Assembly (NCBI GenBank): GCA_910580045.1
Contig: CAJTXF010000076.1
Coordinates: forward strand, 1 to 11,174
Source: an uncultured Eubacteriales bacterium
GTDB lineage: Bacteria > Bacillota > Clostridia > Oscillospirales > Acutalibacteraceae
Length of the DNA stretch: 11,174 bases
Direction of reading: 5' to 3'
The notes below the pieces were generated by a model. The model saw nothing but the letters and a program-made list of their open reading frames with translations. It searched no databases and was not told where the DNA came from. Positions 6,738-11,174 of the stretch are shown here, one piece after another. The translations under genes and the position numbers were made by a program. Each line of letters starts with the position of its first letter. Positions within the stretch are counted from its first letter, which is position 1.

Positions 6738-7367
6738 TCAGACCAGCAGGCTGTTAATGAAACCGGCGCAGTATTTCCCCACCTTCTCCATAAACTCCGC
6801 TGCCTCCTCCAGGCTCATATAGCGGATGGGGATTTCAAACTGCCTGGGCTCGCCATACCATTTCAGGGTGCGGGCGTTCCACAGCTGGGCCGCCTTTCTG
6901 GGCAGAATGCCGGGCAGCTCACAGCCCTCTGCGGATTTCAGCGCCTGCCAGATTTCCTCCCGTCTGTCCCAGGTGCGGTACAGCTCCAAATCAATCTGGT
7001 CCGCGTCGTTATAGTATGCCTGGTTCCGCTCCTGCACAGGGGAGGAATCTGCCTGATACCGCCGCCGGAACTCCCCCAGAAAGGAGTACTTCCACTCAAT
7101 GTCCGTCAGGATATGCACAGCATATCCCAAGGCATAGTCCCTATCCTCGAACTCCGGCAGCCGCCCCAGGAATTCCGCCACTGGTGCTGTATCGCAGCCG
7201 CGCCGGGTGCCCAGATGGGATTTATCCTTTATCTGGCTGGTGTACTCCTCCAGCATATGGACCCCGTCCGGGGCAATGGCCCCCAAATAGTATGAGGGCA
7301 GACTGTTTATCTCCAAATACTTCCTGGCGGCTTCTGCCGCGCCCAGATGAACCATAGGCAATGCCAT
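6738..7367 (-). CDS. Zinc-dependent phospholipase C-like protein
   Basis: This is a 209-residue protein resembling the bacterial zinc-dependent phospholipase C family (Zn_dep_PLPC). Seen: the N-terminal PMVHLGAA with H7, the YYLGAIAPDGVHM segment with D34 and H37, H51, and GYAVHILTDIEW with H85 and D89; together these fit a metal-binding set. There is no signal peptide or membrane segment, so it is probably cytoplasmic, unlike secreted clostridial phospholipases. Characterised members cleave phospholipid head groups; many bacterial members of this shorter type are uncharacterised, so the substrate here is open. AAGGAG lies nine or so bases before the ATG. The gene lies between a permease (55 bases upstream) and the ATPase (25 bases downstream), so it is very likely co-transcribed and may act on a lipid-like substrate of the exporter. 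Confidence 0.75.
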   Translation of the reverse strand: MALPMVHLGAAEAARKYLEINSLPSYYLGAIAPDGVHMLEEYTSQIKDKSHLGTRRGCDTAPVAEFLGRLPEFEDRDYALGYAVHILTDIEWKYSFLGEFRRRYQADSSPVQERNQAYYNDADQIDLELYRTWDRREEIWQALKSAEGCELPGILPRKAAQLWNARTLKWYGEPRQFEIPIRYMSLEEAAEFMEKVGKYCAGFINSLLV

Positions 7368-7421
7368 TTTACTCGTCTCCTTTTCTGATTGAGTGATTTT
7401 GTATCAGGCCCCAGCCTGCGC

Positions 7422-8231
7422 TCAGGAGCCGGTGCTCTTATAATGTTTCAGCCCCCAATTCCACAGCAGAATGCTCAGGGAGAATACCAATACCCCTGCC
7501 AGGGGGGTGAGGAAGGGCAGAACCGCTGGGTATCCCTCTGGGATTGGCTTATCCAGCAGGGCCGAGGCGGGGTAGAAATTCATAAACGCAAAGGGCAGGA
7601 TAAAGGTGAGCACAAACTGAATGCCCTTGGGGAAAACCGTAATGGGATAATTGGTGAACTCCTTCATGTCCCACAGCAGGAAGTCCGCGATAGGGTTGTT
7701 CCCCACTGTGAAAAAACTCATGGTAGAGGCGGCAATCAGGGCCGCCGCTTGAATCAGGGACGCGCCCAGCACGCCTAAAATCAGGAACAGTATGCTTTGC
7801 ACTGTGGGGGTGAAGGAAATACTGCGCAGGGCGATTGCCATGATAATCAGCGAGACAGTAAAGTGGCTGATATAGCCCACATTGTAGCCTGCTGAGAACA
7901 CCTCGTGCAAAAAAGGATGAATGGGTTTTGTCAGGGAGGCGTCAAACTCGCCGGAGCGGATGCGGCCCGCCAGGCCACGGGAAAAATTGTAGAAGAAAGA
8001 CGCGCCGATGGCATAGGACATCAGCGACAATCCGTAGAGCATCAGCACCTCCGAGCCATTCCAGCCGCCTAAGATGTTGAAGCTGGAAACCATAATGTAA
8101 ATGCTCAGAAAAGTGGCCCCATAGCTGACCCACTGGCCCACAATGCCCGCCAGAAACGTGCCCCGGTAGGCCATCTCACGGCGCAGGGCCACCTTGAAAA
8201 AGCTGCTGAACAGCCGCCAAAAATCTTTCAT
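7422..8231 (-). CDS. ABC-2 exporter permease (COG3694/ABC2_membrane_6 type)
   Basis: This integral membrane subunit of the exporter has 269 residues and about six hydrophobic segments. The family-typical end of the loop and following helix, FPKGIQFVLTFILPFAFMNF, is clear, as are the amphipathic start RLFSSFFKVALRREMAYR and the cytoplasmic stretch LAGRIRSGEFDASLTKPIHP. These match the COG3694 permease that pairs with a COG4587 permease and a COG4586 ATPase, all present here. It begins 13 bases after the first permease, with GGAGGG as ribosome site. A heterodimer of the two permeases is expected from the family; the transported molecule cannot be told from sequence. Confidence 0.88.
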   Translation of the reverse strand: MKDFWRLFSSFFKVALRREMAYRGTFLAGIVGQWVSYGATFLSIYIMVSSFNILGGWNGSEVLMLYGLSLMSYAIGASFFYNFSRGLAGRIRSGEFDASLTKPIHPFLHEVFSAGYNVGYISHFTVSLIIMAIALRSISFTPTVQSILFLILGVLGASLIQAAALIAASTMSFFTVGNNPIADFLLWDMKEFTNYPITVFPKGIQFVLTFILPFAFMNFYPASALLDKPIPEGYPAVLPFLTPLAGVLVFSLSILLWNWGLKHYKSTGS

Positions 8232-8244
8232 GCTGACCCTCCTT

Positions 8245-9033
8245 TCAGCCGCCGTTGACGGTGAGCTTCTTTGTGGCCGCCCGCCATATGAGTTTGTCTG
8301 CCGCGCTCAGCCCAATCAGCCACAGCAGCGCCGCCAAGATGGAAACCCAAGCCTGTTCCACCGAAGTCTTCATCAGGAAGATATTGATGGGCTCAAAGGT
8401 CACATAGCGGAAGGGCAGCCAATAGCTGAGGGTTTTCAAAAACTCCGGGTAGAACCAAAGGGGCACCATGGTGCCGCCGAAAATACTGCTCAGCCCGGTG
8501 AGGTAGAACCGGATGAACCAGCAGCGCTGCAGCCAGAAAGCGCTCAGCCCCGCCAGATACGTCACCTCAAACTTCAAAGCAATGCCCAGCAGCGCGGACA
8601 AGAGGAACAGCAGGGTATGTACCATATCCGGCAGCACCGCGCCGGAGAGAAAGAACAGGCTTAGGAGCAGAACCGGCACAGTGGCAGTCAGTGTGCCGTA
8701 GATGTTCTTGCCCAGGGTCTGGGACAGCATGTACCCCTTGTAGGAAATGGGACGCAGCAGCTCCATGGAGATAGTGCCGTCAATCATGGCGTTCTCAATC
8801 ATCCCGGCCACGTTGGTGCGGGTCAGCTGCAGGATAAAGGAGTTGATAAGCACGTACAGCAGCATGTCAGGAAAGCTGGTGTCATTGCGCGCCCCAGTGC
8901 TTAACAGCGCCTGCCACAGGAATATCTGGATTAGGAAACTCAGCACAGCGCCCACAACGCCCCACAGGGCTGCCGAGCGGTAAATCAGCTCTGATTTCAG
9001 GGATTTTTTGAACACGAGCCAGTATTTTTTCAC
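8245..9033 (-). CDS. ABC-2 exporter permease (COG4587 type)
   Basis: This is the first permease of the exporter, 262 residues with about six hydrophobic segments. Typical features are the N-terminal YWLVFKKSLKSELIYR, the cytoplasmic IENAMIDGTISMELLRPISY stretch, and LPFRYVTFEPINIFL near the C-terminus. It starts with GTG at 9033-9031; GGAGGA seven bases upstream fixes this start. The gene begins 36 bases after the stop of the XRE-PurM regulator and 13 bases before the second permease, so all are probably one transcript. Confidence 0.88.
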   Translation of the reverse strand: MKKYWLVFKKSLKSELIYRSAALWGVVGAVLSFLIQIFLWQALLSTGARNDTSFPDMLLYVLINSFILQLTRTNVAGMIENAMIDGTISMELLRPISYKGYMLSQTLGKNIYGTLTATVPVLLLSLFFLSGAVLPDMVHTLLFLLSALLGIALKFEVTYLAGLSAFWLQRCWFIRFYLTGLSSIFGGTMVPLWFYPEFLKTLSYWLPFRYVTFEPINIFLMKTSVEQAWVSILAALLWLIGLSAADKLIWRAATKKLTVNGG

Positions 9034-9069
9034 GAGCCTTTCCTCCGTTTCTATAGAGTATTTCCGGTA

Positions 9070-10305
9070 TCACTGCCAGGGCACCGCCCCCTTATAAACC
9101 ACGCTGTCTGTCTCGCCGTCTCTTGCCTTGATTCGCCCCATGGGGTAGCAGTCAAAGTGCTGGCCAATCATGGCGGCAATCTCTCCGGCGCTCTCTTTCG
9201 CGGCGATAATCCACATCCCCATCCCGCAGTTATAGGACGAGAGCATCTCGTGCTCCGTAATGTTCCCCATCCTTTTGATGTAACTGAATATGGGCAGGGG
9301 GCGCACCTGATTCAGATAAAGCTCAGCGCACAGGCCTTTTGGAAGCAGCAGTCTTAAGTCTCTGCGGCCCCAGCTGTGGTGGACCATCCCGTGGATATCC
9401 GCTCTGCCCCTCAAAGGCTTCAGCGCGGGATAGTAACACACATGGGGTTTCATAATCTGCTCTAAAAAGGGCTCTCCGGCAATTATCTCTTTTTTGATAA
9501 AGGGCATTTTCTCCATCAGCACATAGATGAGAGTATAGCCGTTGGTGTGCAGTCCATTGGAGGCCACGGCCAAAATCACATCCCCCTCCCGAATTGCGCT
9601 GCCGTCCAGCAGCTGCTCTCTGGACACAACGCCCATGGCGCTGGCGGAGATGGTATACGTCCCTTTGTGTACGGTGTGGGGAGAGACCAAGGTACTGCCG
9701 CCTATCAATGAGCAGCCGTTTTCCCTGCAGGCGTCAGAAAGCCCTTTCATAATGGGCAGTATGACAGCTTCGTCAGCCTCTCCTGTGACAATGCAGTCTG
9801 TAACCGCCAGGGGCTGTGCTCCCGCGGCCAGTATATTGCTCACCAAATCGTTTACAATGTCATGGCCTGCCAATTCACCGCAGCCATACTGGGCAGCCAG
9901 TCTGCATTTATTCCCGTACCAGCCGGGGCTTGTGACCAGCACAGGAGACTCTATGCCTGAAAACCGGAAGTCATAGAGTGTTGTACGTGCTGCCGGTTTG
10001 TGAACCACGCGGCTGTCAGCCGTGAGATGGGCCGCGATTTTCTCTCCCAGCGCGGCCAAATGAGCTAAATCAATATTGGCCTGCTCATAGGTGACCCTGT
10101 CTCCGCCGCTGAGCAGCGTGTCCACGGATACATGGAAAAGCCGCGCCAGCTCCACCAGAACCTCCACATTGGGCACAGTCCCATTTTCCCATTTGGATAC
10201 CGCCTGGTAAGAGACTTGGAGCTTTTCCGCAACCTCAGCCTGGGTCATACCCAGCTCTTTCCGTTTGCGGGAGATGAACCGGGAGATGCTCTGATTGTCA
10301 AGCAC
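9070..10305 (-). CDS. XRE helix-turn-helix regulator fused to a PurM (AIR synthase)-like domain
   Basis: Residue numbers here count from the upstream in-frame ATG at 10314. An XRE/Cro helix-turn-helix (about 8-65: RKRKELGMTQAEVAEKLQVS, AVSKWENGTVPN) is followed at about 74-414 by a complete PurM fold. Matches to PurM in order: DIVNDLV (152-158), GCSLIGG (200-206), SNGLHTNGY (252-260), DIHGMVHH (306-313), EHEM and YNCGMGM (354-367). The catalytic motifs differ: the TDGVGTK loop reads SPGWYGNK, GGETA reads GGSTL, and HITGGG reads HHSWG. So it is probably a sensor derived from the enzyme, not an active AIR synthase. The ATG at 10314 touches the AAGGAG site, so the GTG at 10305, nine bases from it, is the better start. 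It leads the exporter operon and probably controls it; the ligand is unknown but may be nucleotide- or phosphate-containing. Confidence 0.85.
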   Translation of the reverse strand: MLDNQSISRFISRKRKELGMTQAEVAEKLQVSYQAVSKWENGTVPNVEVLVELARLFHVSVDTLLSGGDRVTYEQANIDLAHLAALGEKIAAHLTADSRVVHKPAARTTLYDFRFSGIESPVLVTSPGWYGNKCRLAAQYGCGELAGHDIVNDLVSNILAAGAQPLAVTDCIVTGEADEAVILPIMKGLSDACRENGCSLIGGSTLVSPHTVHKGTYTISASAMGVVSREQLLDGSAIREGDVILAVASNGLHTNGYTLIYVLMEKMPFIKKEIIAGEPFLEQIMKPHVCYYPALKPLRGRADIHGMVHHSWGRRDLRLLLPKGLCAELYLNQVRPLPIFSYIKRMGNITEHEMLSSYNCGMGMWIIAAKESAGEIAAMIGQHFDCYPMGRIKARDGETDSVVYKGAVPWQ

Positions 10306-10314
10306 TGGGCCCAT

Positions 10315-10321
10315 CTCCTTT
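10315..10321 (-). promoter_or_regulatory. Ribosome binding site AAAGGAG that decides the XRE-PurM start
   Basis: AAAGGAG directly abuts the upstream ATG (10314-10312), which leaves no spacing for a ribosome. It is nine bases before the in-frame GTG at 10305-10303, a normal distance. The GTG is therefore preferred, which shortens the protein by three residues. Confidence 0.6.
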
Positions 10322-10337
10322 CCGTGTTACAATACGT

Positions 10338-10454
10338 TATAGTAAACGCACTTGAAAATCGGTGCGCCGATTTTCAAGCTGGGGGGAGGAGGCCATAGCC
10401 TCCTCCCCTGATTCAAAAGAGGTAGGAGACCGCTTTTGAACTGCGTTAACTATA
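10338..10454. repeat. Three-hairpin inverted-repeat element, copy 1 (117 bp)
   Basis: The ends are TATAGTAAACGCA (10338-10350) and TGCGTTAACTATA (10442-10454), inverted repeats with one mismatch and TA at the borders. Inside are three stems: 10351-10362 with 10367-10378 (12 bp), 10383-10393 with 10398-10408 (11 bp, CATA loop), and 10412-10419 with 10433-10440 (8 bp). There is no coding sequence. A second copy with the same order of hairpins lies at 10661-10763. The layout fits a miniature inverted-repeat element moved by a TA-targeting transposase, or a structured RNA. It forms most of the untranslated leader of the XRE-PurM gene. Confidence 0.75.
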
Positions 10455-10461
10455 TGATACT

Positions 10462-10490
10462 ATTATAGAAGAGCAGGGCTTGGATTGCAA
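10462..10490 (-). promoter_or_regulatory. Promoter candidate P1 for the XRE-PurM/exporter operon
   Basis: On the - strand, TTGCAA (10490-10485) is followed after 17 bases by a perfect TATAAT (10467-10462). The expected start near 10455 falls at the edge of the three-hairpin element, so the leader would begin with the whole element. Confidence 0.5.
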
Positions 10491-10556
10491 TAACGGGTTC
10501 TTGGTTTTTTTCGGTGGAAACTCAACCAGCGGTAGAGGGATTTTATCAAAACCTTA

Positions 10557-10578
10557 TTTTGACATTCAGTGCTTGTCA
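10557..10578. promoter_or_regulatory. Operator-like dyad 1 (TGACA-N9-TGTCA)
   Basis: TGACA and TGTCA are separated by nine bases (10560-10578). With three flanking Ts the 22-base unit is an inverted copy, two mismatches apart, of 10613-10634. It lies just downstream of promoter candidate P2 on the - strand. It is a candidate binding site for the XRE-PurM protein or for the small XRE protein encoded on the other side. Confidence 0.45.
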
Positions 10579-10589
10579 TACTGGCAGCC

Positions 10590-10618
10590 ATTATGCCATA
10601 TAGTCATTTGGGTGACAA
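10590..10618 (-). promoter_or_regulatory. Promoter candidate P2 for the XRE-PurM/exporter operon
   Basis: On the - strand, TTGTCA (10618-10613) and CATAAT (10595-10590) are separated by 17 bases; each matches the consensus at five of six positions. The -35 box is part of dyad 2 and the expected start near 10583 lies next to dyad 1, so a protein bound to the dyads would block it. It would give a leader of about 280 bases. Confidence 0.45.
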
Positions 10619-10634
10619 GCCCTAAATGTCAAAA
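10613..10634. promoter_or_regulatory. Operator-like dyad 2 (TGACA-N9-TGTCA)
   Basis: This is the second TGACA-N9-TGTCA unit (10613-10631) with flanking As, the inverse of dyad 1. The two units start 53 bases apart, close to five turns of DNA. It overlaps the -35 box of promoter candidate P2. Confidence 0.45.
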
Positions 10635-10660
10635 GGGTGGAGAAACTGCTTGTTTATCGA

Positions 10661-10763
10661 TATAGTAAACGTGTTTGAGAATCGGTATATACCGATTCTC
10701 AAGCTGGCGGCAAAAGCGCCAGTTCAAAAGAAGATTCTCTTCTTTTGAACTGCGTTAACTATA
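10661..10763. repeat. Three-hairpin inverted-repeat element, copy 2 (103 bp)
   Basis: The ends are TATAGTAAACGTG (10661-10673) and TGCGTTAACTATA (10751-10763). The three hairpins are a perfect 28-base palindrome at 10675-10702, a stem of 10704-10709 with 10717-10722 around an AAAA-containing loop, and a 13-bp stem of 10722-10734 with 10738-10750. It has the same orientation and hairpin order as copy 1. The first and third stems share sequence with copy 1 but carry paired changes on both arms; the middle stem differs completely yet still pairs. Its right end runs into the small XRE gene. Confidence 0.75.
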
Positions 10764-11011
10764 AAACCCCAGCCGGAAAGAACAATCTCTGCGGCAGGAC
10801 CATTGCGGCTGTTCGCAAAAAGCTGGGCATATCCCAGCGCGAGCTTGCCAGCCGCCTTCAGCTGTATGGGTTATCTCTTGATAAGAACGCGGTGCAGCGC
10901 ATGGAGTCCGGCCAGCGGTTTGTGACGGATATTGAGCTGGCCGCACTGGCCCAGGTGTTGGAAATATCCTATGAGGAGCTGCTGTCCTCTCCGCCGCTGC
11001 AAGAACCCTGA
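10745..11011 (+). CDS. Small XRE-family helix-turn-helix regulator, 5' end altered by a repeat element
   Basis: This is a small DNA-binding protein (88 residues if begun at TTG 10745) made almost entirely of one XRE/Cro helix-turn-helix: NLCGRTIAAVRKKLGISQRE, LASRLQLYGLSLDKNAVQRM, ESGQRFVTDIELAALAQVL and EISYEELL follow one another. Such short Firmicute regulators usually begin a few residues before the NLCGxRI-type segment. Here the first six to seven codons lie inside the right end of the three-hairpin element, no ATG is in frame, and the only visible start is TTG within the third hairpin, without a good ribosome site. The gene may therefore be silenced, or expressed from a start supplied by the element. 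It faces away from the XRE-PurM operon across a shared region with two dyads. Its targets are unknown. Confidence 0.7.
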   Translation: MNCVNYKTPAGKNNLCGRTIAAVRKKLGISQRELASRLQLYGLSLDKNAVQRMESGQRFVTDIELAALAQVLEISYEELLSSPPLQEP

Positions 11012-11135
11012 GGGATTTCCCGCCAGCCGGGGCGCCATCCTCCCGGAAAGAAAAAAGAGACGGCTGGCAATGGCGGTAGTCCATAAGGAAATATTGCAAA
11101 ATATGTGACGAATGCCAGGTAAACGGAAAAAGAAT
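11012..11135. other. Region after the small XRE gene with no assignable gene
   Basis: No convincing coding sequence is present. GCCAGCCG (11022-11029) and CGGCTGGC (11061-11068) could pair across a long loop but lack a T run, so this is not a clear terminator. Confidence 0.4.
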
Positions 11136-11174
11136 AACTGCTATGCAAAAGGGTTATCCGATTGCATAGCAGTT
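11136..11174. repeat. Perfect 13-bp-stem hairpin at the window edge
   Basis: AACTGCTATGCAA (11136-11148) is the exact inverse of TTGCATAGCAGTT (11162-11174) across a 13-base loop. On the - strand it is followed by ATTCTTTTTCC, so it could terminate a gene lying to the right. It may also extend past the window or be one end of a repeat element. Confidence 0.55.

Noticed and set aside
5966..7295. Long + strand open frames opposite the ATPase and phospholipase-like genes
   Set aside because: They are shadows of two intact genes with full motif sets.
9070..10305. Housekeeping purM gene
   Set aside because: The HTH fusion, the altered catalytic motifs and the absence of purine genes nearby argue against a working AIR synthase.
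10480..10665. 61-codon + strand open frame between the two repeat elements
   Set aside because: It has no ribosome site or family signal, and it covers the two dyads and the promoter candidates, which explain the sequence better.
10338..10763. CRISPR array
   Set aside because: There are only two units, about 320 bp apart, with diverged sequence and three hairpins each; there are no regular spacers or cas genes.
10755..11099. 114-codon - strand open frame opposite the small XRE gene
   Set aside because: It is antisense to a clear helix-turn-helix protein and has no recognisable content.

Overview
The window looks like chromosomal DNA from a moderately GC-rich Clostridia-type Firmicute, probably a gut Oscillospirales relative. 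This rests on the strong AAGGAG/GGAGG ribosome binding sites, some GTG/TTG starts, tight operons and family types (AraR-like GntR-LacI regulator, FucU, COG4586/4587/3694-type exporter, short XRE regulators). The taxon is inferred from style, not from a marker gene.

Left third (about 1-5300): a sugar or sugar-acid catabolic locus in two converging units. On the + strand are a frameshifted aldo/keto reductase and an intact KDPG/KHG-type aldolase. On the - strand, read right to left, are a truncated Gfo/Idh dehydrogenase, a C-terminal remnant that looks like a TIM-barrel sugar isomerase, a second Gfo/Idh dehydrogenase with a frameshift and a 24-residue internal deletion, an intact FucU/RbsD mutarotase, and an intact GntR-LacI chimeric regulator overlapping it by ATGA. 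The enzymes point to oxidation and cleavage of an unidentified sugar. All the lesions fall in three of these genes, and the five indels are all in homopolymers, so the locus is either decaying or carries sequence errors. A 23-bp hairpin separates the converging units.

Middle (5280-5725): no gene. It holds a 139-bp element with 20-bp inverted ends and an internal 11-bp hairpin, an operator-like dyad, a - strand terminator and a bidirectional terminator.

Right half (5726-10320, all - strand): a compact intact operon in the order XRE-PurM fusion regulator, two ABC-2 permeases, a zinc-dependent phospholipase C-like protein, and the ABC ATPase. The first gene is the most unusual in the window: a helix-turn-helix domain joined to a complete but active-site-degenerate AIR synthase (PurM) fold. 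I propose it senses a nucleotide-like ligand and controls the exporter.

Its upstream region (10320-10764) is dense with signals: two copies of a roughly 100-120 bp three-hairpin element with TATAGT/ACTATA ends, two TGACA-N9-TGTCA dyads 53 bp apart, and two - strand promoter candidates. The second copy of the element ends inside the start of a small + strand XRE gene (10745-11011) and supplies its only visible start codon. The last 39 bases form a perfect 13-bp-stem hairpin that reaches the window edge.
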